From positions 62,001-126,000 of the forward strand of contig NZ_JABCQI010000007.1 in assembly GCF_015244745.1 (NCBI RefSeq): 64,000 nt of DNA, read 5' to 3'. The translations under genes and the position numbers were made by a program. The stretch comes from Gluconobacter cadivus. GTDB taxonomy: Bacteria; Pseudomonadota; Alphaproteobacteria; Acetobacterales; Acetobacteraceae. The notes beneath the pieces were generated by a model. The model had not been told where the DNA came from, searched no databases, and saw only the letters and a list, made by a program, of their open reading frames with translations. This document shows, in pieces, positions 34,258-43,672 of this stretch (its first letter is position 1; each line of letters begins with the position of its first letter).

Positions 34258-36729
34258 TCAGTGCGCGGCGGCGCTCTGGTCTCCATTCAGGCTATAGGCG
34301 ATGATATAATCACCGCTGCGGGTGCCAAGGCCCCCATGACCACCTGCGGCGATCACAACATACTGCTTCCCATCAATTTGATAGGACATCGGTGTTGCCT
34401 GTCCACCAGCAGGCAGACGGTCCTGCCAGATGACCTTGCCGTTCGACATGTCGAAACCTCGCAGGTAATCGTCGGCCGTCGCTCCCATGAAGGACACGCC
34501 GCCCTTGGTCAGGACGCTGCCGCCGATGTTGTACATGCCGGTCGGAAGCGGAAGGTTGTTATGCGTCCGGAAAGGACCCGTGTCGCGCGTGGTGCCGACG
34601 GGATGCTGCCAGACGATTTTCTTCGTCACCAGATCGATGGCGGTGATCGTACCCCAGACCGGTCCCTTGCAGGGGATCTGAAGCGGGTTCAGCCACGGGC
34701 TGGTATAAGCGATGTAGGGCGTGCCGTAGTCGGGAGAAACGCTCAGCGCATCGCCCTTGGCTTCCGGTTTGTCGCCCTGACCATTCCACTTCGGCAGAAT
34801 ACCAGCGTTTTCGGCCTTCTGACGCTTTTCCAGACGGATCCGGAACGGCAGGTAGCTCGCATTGGCGATCAGCAGTTTACGCTGCGGATCGATTGAGGCG
34901 CCCTGCCAGTCCACCACACCATAGAATGCCGGATAGACGATCGTCGTCTTGCCGACATGCGGCGGCGTGAACTGACCTTCGTAAGCGGACTGACGGAACT
35001 GGATGCGGCAGATCATCTGATCCAGCAGCGTCGCGCCCCACATGTCGCTTTCCTTCAGATCAGGCGGCGTCAGGGACGGCAGACCGACAGCGAAAGGCTG
35101 CGTCGGCGTCACGTGATCGTCCGGTGCGACACCTGCGGTCGGAACCGGACGTTCCTCGACCGGATAGCCCGGAACCGGCTTGCCGGTGCGGCGGTCCAGA
35201 ACGAAGAACTCACCGCGCTTCGTGCTCTGGATCAGAGCCGGAATATTTTCACCATTCGGACCGGGCAGATCGACCATGGACGGTCCGATGGCCAGATCCA
35301 TGTCCCACAGATCGTGATGCACGGTCTGGAAGGTCCAGCGGCGTTCACCCGTCTCGATATCGAGGGCGATCGTGGCACTGGACGTCGCATCGTCGAACGG
35401 ACGGCGCGAGCCACCCCAGTTGTCCGGCGGCGAGTTGCCCATCGGCAGATACAGAAGGCCCAGTTCCGGATCGGCTGTGTAAACGCCCCATGCGTTCGGG
35501 GTGTCCCGGGTCAGCTCGTCGTTCGGGCCGGGCTTCCAGTTTTCCGGATTATGGCCGGCATCCCAGGCCCATTCGATCTCACCGTTGATCGGGTTGAACG
35601 CACGGATTGCACCGGAGGGCTCGAAATTCGCCTGATTGTCGAAAATCCAACCACCCAGAACAACGCGATCTTTCACCACCAGCGGCGGAGACGTCACGAA
35701 GTGGAAGCCATGCGGAACATGACCGAGATACTGGCGCAGGGAAATGAAGCCGTGCTCGCCGAAATCTTCGCAGGGCTTGCCGGTTTCAGCATCAACCGCC
35801 AGTAGGCGGACGTCACCGACCGGGGAGAAAATGCGCTTCTGGCAGGCCTTGGAGCCGTCAGGAGCCGTATAGTCGTCCGGCGCCTTGTAGTAAGACACGC
35901 CACGGCAGGCCAGATAGACGTTCGCAGCCAGATCCTCGGCAGCAGGCTTGGGATCGAACTTCCACTTCACCTTGCCGGTCTTGGCATCGAGCGCCATGAC
36001 CCAGTTATGCGGCGTGCAGAGATAGAGCGTGTCATCGACCTTGATCGGGGTGACTTCAAGGTTGAACTCGTGGCCCTGATCGGGGCCTGCAACAACGCCT
36101 TCATCGGCCTTCTGAACGTCACCCGTACGGGTCACCCAGGCGCGCTTGAGGTTGCTGACATTCGCAGGCGTGATCTGGGCCAGCGGGCTGTAGCGGTCTC
36201 CACCCACCGTACGGCCATAGGCCGGCCAGTCGGCGTCGGGCGTGTCCTTGGCCGTCAGGTCGGACTGGTTGGTCGCGGCCATACGGTCAGCGGGGAGCGT
36301 GCCGTTGATGGAGTAGGACGTGAAGCAGCTTGCGATAATCGCAATCATCGCGATCACGGCAGAACCGAGAAGCTCGCGCTTGTCCGAAACCCAGGTCTGA
36401 CCGGTCCGCCACACCCATGGCAGCAGCATCCAGGCCGCGATCCCCACGAGCGTGAAGAGACGGACTTCCAGACCCCAGATGTCGAACCCGACTTCGAAGA
36501 CAGACCAGATGGTCGCCACCAGCAGCAGTGCAGCGTACAGACGCGCGCCCAGCAGCGGATTGCGGAAGCTGACACCCGCGGCGGCAAGCATCACAAGACC
36601 CATCAGGGCATAGAACCACGAACCACCGAGAACGAGGAGATATCCTCCCCCTCCCAGCAGGAAAAGCCCGACAACTGCGAGCAGGATAGAGGTTAATGGA
36701 GACATTACCCTCTGGAGTGAAGCAGACAT
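34258..36729 (-). CDS. quiA: Membrane-bound PQQ-dependent dehydrogenase, quinate/shikimate type
   Basis: An 823-residue quinoprotein that oxidises a polyol/sugar-acid in the periplasm and passes electrons to ubiquinone. The first 130 residues hold five transmembrane helices (LLAVVGLFLLGGGGYLLVLG and on), the rest is the eight-bladed propeller with W-motifs and the PQQ signature region DWPAYGRTVGGDRYSPL; FQTVHHDLWDMDL, a hallmark of the membrane glucose/quinate/shikimate family, is intact. It differs from glucose dehydrogenases I know, which have PVNDGRL and TCRGVSYHE where this has PVGDVRLL and ACRGVSYYKA. Length is nearly identical to the characterised Gluconobacter quinate dehydrogenase (824 residues as I recall). 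Start ATG 36729. Followed by an outer-membrane barrel; a GAF-Fis regulator is divergent. Glucose specificity is not excluded. Confidence 0.85.
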   Translation of the reverse strand: MSASLQRVMSPLTSILLAVVGLFLLGGGGYLLVLGGSWFYALMGLVMLAAAGVSFRNPLLGARLYAALLLVATIWSVFEVGFDIWGLEVRLFTLVGIAAWMLLPWVWRTGQTWVSDKRELLGSAVIAMIAIIASCFTSYSINGTLPADRMAATNQSDLTAKDTPDADWPAYGRTVGGDRYSPLAQITPANVSNLKRAWVTRTGDVQKADEGVVAGPDQGHEFNLEVTPIKVDDTLYLCTPHNWVMALDAKTGKVKWKFDPKPAAEDLAANVYLACRGVSYYKAPDDYTAPDGSKACQKRIFSPVGDVRLLAVDAETGKPCEDFGEHGFISLRQYLGHVPHGFHFVTSPPLVVKDRVVLGGWIFDNQANFEPSGAIRAFNPINGEIEWAWDAGHNPENWKPGPNDELTRDTPNAWGVYTADPELGLLYLPMGNSPPDNWGGSRRPFDDATSSATIALDIETGERRWTFQTVHHDLWDMDLAIGPSMVDLPGPNGENIPALIQSTKRGEFFVLDRRTGKPVPGYPVEERPVPTAGVAPDDHVTPTQPFAVGLPSLTPPDLKESDMWGATLLDQMICRIQFRQSAYEGQFTPPHVGKTTIVYPAFYGVVDWQGASIDPQRKLLIANASYLPFRIRLEKRQKAENAGILPKWNGQGDKPEAKGDALSVSPDYGTPYIAYTSPWLNPLQIPCKGPVWGTITAIDLVTKKIVWQHPVGTTRDTGPFRTHNNLPLPTGMYNIGGSVLTKGGVSFMGATADDYLRGFDMSNGKVIWQDRLPAGGQATPMSYQIDGKQYVVIAAGGHGGLGTRSGDYIIAYSLNGDQSAAAH

Positions 36730-37158
36730 GACACCTCGTTCTTGCGAAAAACGAAAACCATTCTCTCTGAAATGATTTGTCTTTCCTGATCATCGGCGGA
36801 ACGCGTTACCGTTAGCGCTCCGTCATGGCTGTGACGGACGGGACAGCTCTGTTCGTACGTCAGGAGCGGCAATGACCGGCGCTTGCAAAAGCTCCGGCTT
36901 TCATGCCTGTGTCCCTTCCGACCCACAGCACTGAACCGGAAAAGAAAGGAGTATTGCGTTACCGATGGCCTGCGAAGAAACACACCCGATACGCAACGCT
37001 TCGCCTTTTCCAGAACCCGTCATTCCTGAATGTCTTCGCCGCAGGCTATCCCGTATGGTTCCACCCTCACCCGATTGTGACTGTCTGCGCCGCACCTGTC
37101 GCAGAACTGCGACAGGTTTTCGACACCGGGTGCCTTATCCCGCCGCACGGGGGGCACA
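36730..37158. promoter_or_regulatory. Divergent control region, quinoprotein / GAF-Fis regulator
   Basis: A 429-bp gap expected to hold both promoters. At 37094-37117 lies a perfect palindrome, ACCTGTCGCAG-AA-CTGCGACAGGT (11-bp arms), 42 bp before the regulator start. A second, weaker inverted repeat (TCCGTCA...TGACGGA, 36819-36838) lies about 90 bp before the dehydrogenase. The large palindrome has the TGTCGC-N-GCGACA form often seen for AcoR-like, Fis-type regulators and is the best operator candidate in the window. Confidence 0.6.
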
Positions 37159-38064
37159 ATGACCGCTGCCGCTGCCCGGACATGCCTGTCGGATTCCTGG
37201 GCGAGATGCTCCACGAACTACAATCTGGATCCGTCCGAACGCTGGGAAACGCAGGTGCTCAGCCAGCCCGAACTGCGCTTTGTCAGCGGCCGTACGCAGC
37301 GCCTGATCCAGAGCGCCCTGCCGGAAATGCAGCGCCTGCATACGCTCGTGGATCCACTGGATTTTACGGTCATGCTGGCCGACCCCACCGGCGTCGTCCT
37401 CTCCCGGCACACGCAGCGCAGCAATCTGAGCGGCTGCCGACGGTGGCGTTTTCAGGCGGGTGCGGTCTGGGATGAAGCCAATGCCGGGACCAACGCGATC
37501 GGCACCTGTCTGCGCGAGGAACGCCCGGTCATGGTCGTTCACGACCAGCACTGGCGTCTGTGTTTCCGTAAGCTGACCGGCATGGCCGTGCCGGTTTATA
37601 ACTCCATCGGGGATCTCGCCGGGGCCATCGACATCAGTTCTTTCGTGGCCGAGAACGTGCTGCCTGCCGCGCCGCTTCTGATGGATGCGCTCCAGACAAC
37701 GGCCCGGCGCGTCGAAGAGAAACTGTTTCACGACCGTTTCCGGGAGGACATGATCCTGACGCTTGGGCCGTCGACATCGTCTTCGGCCATGCTGGTTGCG
37801 CTGGATCGGGACGGGCATATCCGTGGCGCCACCCATGCCAGCCGCCAGCATATGAACTGGCCGAAAGGCGAATTATCGGGCCTTCCGGCGCTCCTGCCTC
37901 TGCTCGACAGTCAGGAAGAGCCAAATTTCCGGCGGGCAGAGGCGCAGGTGATCCGCTCCGCCCTTGGGACAGTCCGTGGAAATGTGAGCGCGGCCGCACG
38001 TCTTTTAGGCGTGAGCCGCGCCACACTGCACCGCAAAATCAAGGCGCTTGGTCTGGATCACTAG
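37159..38064 (+). CDS. GAF-domain regulator with C-terminal Fis helix-turn-helix (AcoR-like, no AAA+ domain)
   Basis: A 301-residue transcription factor. The N-terminal half is the GAF-type sensor of AcoR/DhaR proteins: SWARCSTNYNLDPSERW, AMLADPTGVVLS, then WDEANAGTNAIGTCLREERPV, the classical segment of the group, and GAIDISSF. The C-terminal 45 residues are a Fis-type helix-turn-helix (VIRSALGTVRGNVSAAARLLGVSRATLHRKI). The sigma-54-activating AAA+ domain that normally sits between is absent, so it should act at ordinary promoters. Divergent from the PQQ dehydrogenase. Its 3' end overlaps the convergent Spx-like gene by 26 bp. Confidence 0.85.
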   Translation: MTAAAARTCLSDSWARCSTNYNLDPSERWETQVLSQPELRFVSGRTQRLIQSALPEMQRLHTLVDPLDFTVMLADPTGVVLSRHTQRSNLSGCRRWRFQAGAVWDEANAGTNAIGTCLREERPVMVVHDQHWRLCFRKLTGMAVPVYNSIGDLAGAIDISSFVAENVLPAAPLLMDALQTTARRVEEKLFHDRFREDMILTLGPSTSSSAMLVALDRDGHIRGATHASRQHMNWPKGELSGLPALLPLLDSQEEPNFRRAEAQVIRSALGTVRGNVSAAARLLGVSRATLHRKIKALGLDH

Positions 38065-38413
38065 GACCGGACAAAGCCTTTGCGTAGTCGTCGGGTCGGA
38101 ACCCGACCAGCAGCACATCCGGCCCCTCCAGCACAGGACGCCGGATCATGGCGCGATGTTCCAGCATGAGCGCCAGCGCCCGGTCCGTATCCAGAGCCTC
38201 CCGAAGCTCGGGCGGCAGTTTGCGAAACGTCGTTCCCGAGCGGTTCAGGAGCTTTTCCCAACCCAGTTTCGCAACCCAGCCTTCCAGCCGCGCCTGCGGA
38301 ACTCCGTCTTTGCGATAGTCATGGAAAGTGAACGCAACACCGTGCTCGGCCAGCCATGAGCGGGCCTTGCGCATCGTATCGCAGTTGGGGATTCCGTAGA
38401 TCGTGACGGACAT
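38039..38413 (-). CDS. ArsC/Spx-family protein (YffB-like)
   Basis: A 124-residue thioredoxin-fold protein: MSVTIYGIPNCDTMRKARSW with a single Cys11 at the active site position (no CxxC), FHDYRKDGVP, RSGTTFRKLPPE and RRPVLEGPDVLLVGF. This matches YffB-type arsenate-reductase homologues, which usually act with glutathione and lack proven arsenate activity. Separated by 17 bp from the upstream SDR gene, so likely one unit with it. Confidence 0.85.
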   Translation of the reverse strand: MSVTIYGIPNCDTMRKARSWLAEHGVAFTFHDYRKDGVPQARLEGWVAKLGWEKLLNRSGTTFRKLPPELREALDTDRALALMLEHRAMIRRPVLEGPDVLLVGFRPDDYAKALSGPSDPDQAP

Positions 38414-38430
38414 GAAATCTGTCTCCGGTC

Positions 38431-39162
38431 TCAGGCGACGAGGCCGCCATCCACCAGAATGGATGCGCCCGTAATGTAGGACGCATCGGGACTGGCGAGG
38501 AAGGACACCGTGCGGGCAATGTCGTTAACCTTGCCGTAGGATTCCGTGGCCGTGAAGCTGCGGATGACAGCGGCACCCTGACCGTCTTCGGGGTTGAGAT
38601 CGGTTGCGATCGGGCCGGGCTCGACGACATTCGCCGTAATGCCCTGCGGCCCGAGATCCCGCGCCACGCCTTTTGCAAACCCGATCAGACCGGCCTTCGT
38701 CGCGGCATAGAGTGAAATACCCTGAAAAGGTGCGCGCTCGCCAAAAGCCGAGCCGATATAGATCAGGCGACCACCCGTCGTCATGTATTTGAGGGCTTCA
38801 ACCGTCTCGATCATCGCCGCACGCAGGTTGAGGTTCAGAACATCTTCGATCTGCGTCACGCTCATCTGGGCGATCGGGCCATAGGGATAGATGCCTGCAT
38901 TGCACACCAGCGTGTCCAGACGCCCGAACGCCTCATGCGTCTTCGTAATCGCTGCGATGTTGCCGTCCGCGCTGCCACCATCAGCCTGTACCGCAACGGC
39001 ACGACGCCCGAGTGCTTCGACTTCGCCAACGACTTTCTGCGCGGCCTTTTCATTGCGGGCGTAAGTAATGGCGATATCAAAACCATCCTGCGCCAGCTTC
39101 AGCGCAATGGCCGCACCGATGCCGCGTGATCCACCTGTCACGAGCGCTACTCTCTGGGTCAT
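38431..39162 (-). CDS. SDR-family oxidoreductase
   Basis: A 243-residue short-chain dehydrogenase: NAD(P) loop TGGSRGIG, the CNAG motif in LVCNAGIYPYG, catalytic Ser in YIGSAFGERAPF and Tyr/Lys in YAATKAG, plus PGPIATDLNPEDG and a C-terminal TGASILVDGG. Close to FabG-like/3-oxoacyl reductase and polyol dehydrogenase groups; substrate not assignable. ATG 39162 has AAGGAACAGGA upstream; the longer frame is not family-like. Divergent from the SulP gene. Confidence 0.9.
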   Translation of the reverse strand: MTQRVALVTGGSRGIGAAIALKLAQDGFDIAITYARNEKAAQKVVGEVEALGRRAVAVQADGGSADGNIAAITKTHEAFGRLDTLVCNAGIYPYGPIAQMSVTQIEDVLNLNLRAAMIETVEALKYMTTGGRLIYIGSAFGERAPFQGISLYAATKAGLIGFAKGVARDLGPQGITANVVEPGPIATDLNPEDGQGAAVIRSFTATESYGKVNDIARTVSFLASPDASYITGASILVDGGLVA

Positions 39163-39298
39163 GATCCTGTTCCTTCTGGCTGCATGGACGAAAGATCCGT
39201 CCTTGATCTGGCAGATCATGAGCCATTTTCGAGCCGGACCCAACCTCCTCCGGAACATTGTGAAGACAGATCCCGACCACAGGCCTAAAACACAGCTC

Positions 39299-40978
39299 AT
39301 GTCAGCACAGCCCCAACCCACAGCGCCTCGCCGGAAATGGACCGATATTATCGCGGGGCTCTCGCTGGCGTCGGTGAATATTCCGCAGGTGCTGGGCTAT
39401 ACGCGCATTGCGGCCATGCCCGCGGTTACAGGACTTTATACGGTTCTGCTGCCGCTTGTGGCATTTGCAGCCTTTGGGTCCTCCCGACATCTGGTTGTCG
39501 CAGCCGATTCCGCAACGGCGGCCATTTTCTCAAGCGCGATTGGCAAGATGGCGCCGCAGGGCAGCCCGCATTACATGGCGCTCGTCAGCATGACAGCGCT
39601 GCTCTGTGCAGCCCTCCTGCTTGTGGCGCGGGTCTTCCGTCTGGGATTTCTGGCAGATTTCCTATCCCGTACCGTTCTCACCGGGTTTCTGGCCGGTGTG
39701 GGCGTGCAGGTCTGCATCGCGATGCTACACGACATGCTCGGCGTGTCCGTCAGCGCGCATAACCCGCTGCTTCAGGCGTATGGCACGCTTCGGCAGATCC
39801 CGCAGGCCAGCCTTGTTGTCGCCGGACTTTCCGCTTTTACGGTCGGGGTTCTCATGACCGGACAGCGCCTCGCCTCGCATCTGCCAACCGGGCTCTGTGT
39901 CGTTATCGGCAGCATCGCGCTGAGCATGGGGCTAAACCTTCCGCATCACGGCGTTCCCACACTCGGCCATGTTACGGGCGGGTTGCCGCATTTCGACCTG
40001 CCGGATGTCTCATGGAACGAACTCCTCGGCCTCCTGCCCGTGGCGGCGTCCTGCGTGTTCGTCATCATCGCGCAGAGTGCCGCCACGTCCCGGGTCTTCG
40101 GAGAGCGGTTTCATGAAACCGTCGATGAAAACCGCGACCTTCTGGGGCTGTCCGCCGCAAATATCGCTGCCGGTCTGAGCGGTACCTTCACCGTCAATGG
40201 CAGCCCCACCCAGACCGCGATGGCGGTGCGTTCCGGCGCACGCAGTCAGGTCGCGCAGGTAACGTTCGCCTGTATGACGCTCATGGTGCTGCTGTTTCTG
40301 ACACGCCCGCTGGAGGCCCTGCCCCGCTGCGTTCTGGCCGGGATTGTTTTTACCGTCGCCATCGAGATGATCGACCTGAAAAGCCTGCGCGCAATCCGGC
40401 AGGAAAGCCCGGGGGAATTCTGGCTGGCCATGACGACCGCCGCCGTTGTCGTGGGGGTTGGTGTTGAGGAAGGCATTTTCCTCGCCATCGCGCTCTCGCT
40501 GTTTCGCCATGTCCGGCACAGCTACGAGCCGCATACGGTAGTCCTGCAACAGGCCGCAGGCACAGGCATTCTGGAAGCCCTGCCTGCGAAGAACGGGTTG
40601 GAAACGCTTCCGGGCCTCATCGTCTTCCGATTCTGCGCGGATCTGTTCTACGCCAATTCGACGCGCTTTCGGCAGGACCTTTTGGCTCTGGTGGACCACG
40701 CGCCACACCCGGTCCGCTGTGTTGTCCTCGATGCCAGCCCCGTCACGGACATCGACTATTCCGCCGCCGCCGACCTGCGGGATCTGATCGCGCAACTCCA
40801 GGAGCGCGGAATTACACTGATTTTCGGACGAGTGAGCGTCTATCTGCGCTCAGACATGGACCGGCATCACATCACATCCGCCCTCGGAGCAGGGAATATC
40901 TACCCTGAACTACATACGGCGCTGAAAGCCGCCCACGATATTCTGGACGGCCCGGCGCCGTCCGTCAGGCCTTCCTGA
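39299..40978 (+). CDS. SulP-family anion transporter with STAS domain
   Basis: A 559-residue sulfate/bicarbonate/anion permease: cytoplasmic head, about 12 to 14 helices ([20 protein letters not shown] near the N-terminus, the SulP signature), core motifs [20 protein letters not shown], and a C-terminal STAS domain ([21 protein letters not shown]). Anion specificity cannot be told. The true start MSAQPQPTA (ATG 39299) lies far inside a longer open frame that overlaps the SDR gene. Its 3' end overlaps the convergent YjdM gene by 14 bp. Confidence 0.9.
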   Translation: MSAQPQPTAPRRKWTDIIAGLSLASVNIPQVLGYTRIAAMPAVTGLYTVLLPLVAFAAFGSSRHLVVAADSATAAIFSSAIGKMAPQGSPHYMALVSMTALLCAALLLVARVFRLGFLADFLSRTVLTGFLAGVGVQVCIAMLHDMLGVSVSAHNPLLQAYGTLRQIPQASLVVAGLSAFTVGVLMTGQRLASHLPTGLCVVIGSIALSMGLNLPHHGVPTLGHVTGGLPHFDLPDVSWNELLGLLPVAASCVFVIIAQSAATSRVFGERFHETVDENRDLLGLSAANIAAGLSGTFTVNGSPTQTAMAVRSGARSQVAQVTFACMTLMVLLFLTRPLEALPRCVLAGIVFTVAIEMIDLKSLRAIRQESPGEFWLAMTTAAVVVGVGVEEGIFLAIALSLFRHVRHSYEPHTVVLQQAAGTGILEALPAKNGLETLPGLIVFRFCADLFYANSTRFRQDLLALVDHAPHPVRCVVLDASPVTDIDYSAAADLRDLIAQLQERGITLIFGRVSVYLRSDMDRHHITSALGAGNIYPELHTALKAAHDILDGPAPSVRPS

Positions 40979-41315
40979 CGAACTCGGATTTCAGGTTCAT
41001 CGCCCCGATCCCGGCAATCTTGCACGCGATATCATGCCCGTCTCCGCCGTCCGACAGGCGGATGTTCTTCACCTTGGTCCCGCCTTTGACGACCATGGAC
41101 GAGCCCTTGATCTTCAGATCCTTGATGACCGTAACCGTATCGCCATCCGCCAGAACATTGCCGTTGGCGTCCCGGATCTCGCCGGACGCCGCGTCATTTT
41201 CCGCTCCCGTCTCGGCCGGGTTCCACTCATGCGCACATTCCGGGCACATCCACAGCGCGCCGTCCGGATAAACATGTTCGCACCCGCAGACCGGGCATTT
41301 CAGATTGCTGTCCAT
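40965..41315 (-). CDS. yjdM: YjdM/PhnA-family zinc-ribbon protein
   Basis: A 116-residue small protein with an N-terminal zinc ribbon ([21 protein letters not shown]) and the conserved C-terminal SH3-like domain ([37 protein letters not shown]). Once thought part of phosphonate metabolism, it is now an orphan domain family. Start ATG 41315 gives the family N-terminus [10 protein letters not shown]. Confidence 0.9.
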   Translation of the reverse strand: MDSNLKCPVCGCEHVYPDGALWMCPECAHEWNPAETGAENDAASGEIRDANGNVLADGDTVTVIKDLKIKGSSMVVKGGTKVKNIRLSDGGDGHDIACKIAGIGAMNLKSEFVRKA

Positions 41316-41466
41316 GATGACCTTTTTTCGTTTGTGGCCGGACACTACTGCACGCAGTCCGTATTTCAAAACGGGGATCGGCCGTTTTCATAACCTGTTC
41401 GTTTGACAGGACGCGCGCTATCAACAACCAGACATATATTGCCACGCTGATGGAAAGACTGTTCCG

Positions 41467-42396
41467 ATGTCCGACGCCACGCCCCAGCCCGTTGCCGCCC
41501 CTCTGACGCGCGCCGCCATTTTCCTTGTCCTGAACATCAATCCCGGCACGGATGCGGAAAAGACCATCCGCAGCCTCTGCGCGGATCTTTCCGGCCTGCG
41601 CCGCACGGTCGGCTTCCGGGATCTGAACGGGCAGCTTTCCTGCGTTCTCGGGTTCGGATCAACGGCGTGGGACCGGCTCTTTCCCGGCCCGCGTCCACAG
41701 GAACTGCATTCGTTTCAGGAAATCAAAGGCGTCCATCACGCTGTTTCCACACCCGGCGACATGCTGTTCCATATCCGCGCCACCCGCATGGACATGTGCT
41801 TCGAAATGGCCAAGCTGGTCATGGAGCGCCTGCGCGCCGTCTGCACGGTTGTGGATGAAGTCCACGGTTTCAAATATTTCGACGACCGGGACCTGATCGG
41901 TTTCGTGGACGGCACGGAAAACCCTGAAAATGCCGCAGCCTGCGAGGCCGCCATCATCGGCGACGAAGACGCGGCTTTCAAAGGCGGAAGCTACGTCATC
42001 ACGCAGAAATATTTCCACGATCTCGACGCCTGGAACACCCTACCCGTCGAGATGCAGGAAAAGATCATCGGCCGCAAAAAGCTGTCCAATGTCGAACTCG
42101 ATGACAAAACAAAACCCGCTTACGCCCATAACGCCCTTAACGTTGTGACGCGCAACGGCAAACAGGTCGATATCCTGCGCGACAACATGCCGTTCGGCGA
42201 GGCGGGCAAGGGCGAGTTCGGCACCTATTTCATCGGCTATGCCCGCTCACCGTCCGTCACGGAGGAAATGCTGCACAACATGTTCGTCGGCAAACCGGCA
42301 GGAAATTATGACCGTCTGCTGGATTACAGCCGTCCCGTCACAGGCTCGCTGTTCTTTGTTCCCTCTGCCGATTATCTGGACGATATCGATGCCTGA
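41467..42396 (+). CDS. Dyp-type heme peroxidase (YfeX-like)
   Basis: A 309-residue heme peroxidase. The diagnostic GFVDGTENP (near residue 142), with its distal Asp, is present, followed by GGSYVITQKYFHDLDAWN, the KKLSNVELDDKTKPAYAHN region holding the proximal His, and RDNMPFGEAGKGEFGTYFIG; the C-terminus FFVPSADYLDDID is typical of YfeX-like members. No signal peptide, so cytoplasmic. Members are linked to peroxide or heme metabolism; the natural substrate is unsettled. Confidence 0.93.
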   Translation: MSDATPQPVAAPLTRAAIFLVLNINPGTDAEKTIRSLCADLSGLRRTVGFRDLNGQLSCVLGFGSTAWDRLFPGPRPQELHSFQEIKGVHHAVSTPGDMLFHIRATRMDMCFEMAKLVMERLRAVCTVVDEVHGFKYFDDRDLIGFVDGTENPENAAACEAAIIGDEDAAFKGGSYVITQKYFHDLDAWNTLPVEMQEKIIGRKKLSNVELDDKTKPAYAHNALNVVTRNGKQVDILRDNMPFGEAGKGEFGTYFIGYARSPSVTEEMLHNMFVGKPAGNYDRLLDYSRPVTGSLFFVPSADYLDDIDA

Positions 42397-42472
42397 TCAT
42401 GCGAAGAGGCATGGTCACACGCTCGTCCGTAATGATAGACAAACCGGGCCATAAAGCGGAGCGTGGTTGAGC

Positions 42473-43462
42473 ATGTATCACTGGGGCAAGCGGATCGCGC
42501 GCTGCGTGATGGGCGTTCTTGGGGTCCTTTTCTGCGCGACGGCCTATTCCGCTGACCTCACCGGCGGCGGATCCAGCTTTGCCGCCCCGCTTTACCGGGG
42601 ATGGGGCGAAGGTTTTCATCGCCAGACCGGCCTGTCCCTCACCTATCAAAGCGTTGGCTCCGGTGCGGGACAAAAGCTTGTCATGACTTCTGGCGCGGAT
42701 TTCGGAGCCTCGGATCTTCCTCTCGCGGCCGCCTTGCTAGACTCAAACAGCCTCTATCAGTTCCCGACCGCACTGGGCGCGATTGTGGTGATTATCAATG
42801 TCCCCGGCATTGCTTCGAACCAGATGAAACTGGACGGACCAACACTCGCTGCGCTGTTTGACGGCACGATCACAACATGGGCCGATCCACGTCTCCGGGC
42901 CCTGAACCCCGGCCTGCGCCTGCCGGATCTGGATGTGCTTCCTATCCACCGCGAGGAAGCCTCGGGCACCAACCATGTTTTCGCGGATTATCTGCATGAC
43001 ATCGCGCCCGACTGGAAAGCCGGAATGTGGGGGGATGGACCGGAAGCGCGGGGCAATGACGGGGTCGCAGCCAGCGTGCGTCAATCCATCGGGGGCATCG
43101 GCTTTGTGGAATATGCGTTCGCGCGTCAGAACAGGCTCAATACCGTCCGGCTGAAAAACCATGCAGGGCAGTTCGTTGCGCCGGAAAAAGCGTCTTTCAC
43201 CAGTGCCGCCACCAGCGCGGACTGGGCGCACGCGGACCATTACGCCGTGAATCTTCTTCAGGCCCCGGCGCCGCAGGCCTGGCCGATCATGAGCGCAACC
43301 TTCGTTCTCGTGCCTGCCCATCCGACAGACAGGACGGCAGCCGCCGCCACAAAAACATTTTTCAGATATGGCCTGAAACAGGGCGATGACGTAACGCGGG
43401 ATCTGGATTACGTACCGCTGCCCACGAGCGTGAAAGACAGGGTCCTGTCCGGCTGGCCCTGA
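42473..43462 (+). CDS. pstS: Phosphate-binding protein PstS
   Basis: A 329-residue periplasmic solute-binding protein with a signal peptide (ending AYSADL). The phosphate-site motifs are clear: TGGGSSFAAPLY at the N-terminus of the mature protein, SVGSGAGQK, DFGASDLPL, HREEASGTNHVFADYL (the Arg/Asp region) and GGIGFVEYAFA. High-affinity phosphate capture for an ABC importer, yet no pstCAB is adjacent, so it may work with a transporter elsewhere. In-frame TTG 42467 is possible; ATG 42473 preferred with GGAG ahead. Confidence 0.88.
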   Translation: MYHWGKRIARCVMGVLGVLFCATAYSADLTGGGSSFAAPLYRGWGEGFHRQTGLSLTYQSVGSGAGQKLVMTSGADFGASDLPLAAALLDSNSLYQFPTALGAIVVIINVPGIASNQMKLDGPTLAALFDGTITTWADPRLRALNPGLRLPDLDVLPIHREEASGTNHVFADYLHDIAPDWKAGMWGDGPEARGNDGVAASVRQSIGGIGFVEYAFARQNRLNTVRLKNHAGQFVAPEKASFTSAATSADWAHADHYAVNLLQAPAPQAWPIMSATFVLVPAHPTDRTAAAATKTFFRYGLKQGDDVTRDLDYVPLPTSVKDRVLSGWP

Positions 43463-43672
43463 ACTCTGCCACGTCATAATAACTTCACTTCACTTCCCTC
43501 TCCCCGTCCTGTGAATGGTCCGGACAGTCCATGCCCTCAGGGAAGGGGAGCCGTCTTGCCAGACCGTGTTCCGGGTCATTGCCGATCTCCACACGTCTCC
43601 AGCCCTGCGGGAGCACTAGATCCGGTTTTCCCACCGCTGTTCCTGTCCGCCTCCATCTGACGGGATACCGGC

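Noticed and set aside
39068-39298. Upstream extension of the SulP frame over the SDR gene
   Set aside because: Overlaps the certain N-terminus of the SDR gene on the other strand and lacks family similarity; the transporter begins at 39299.
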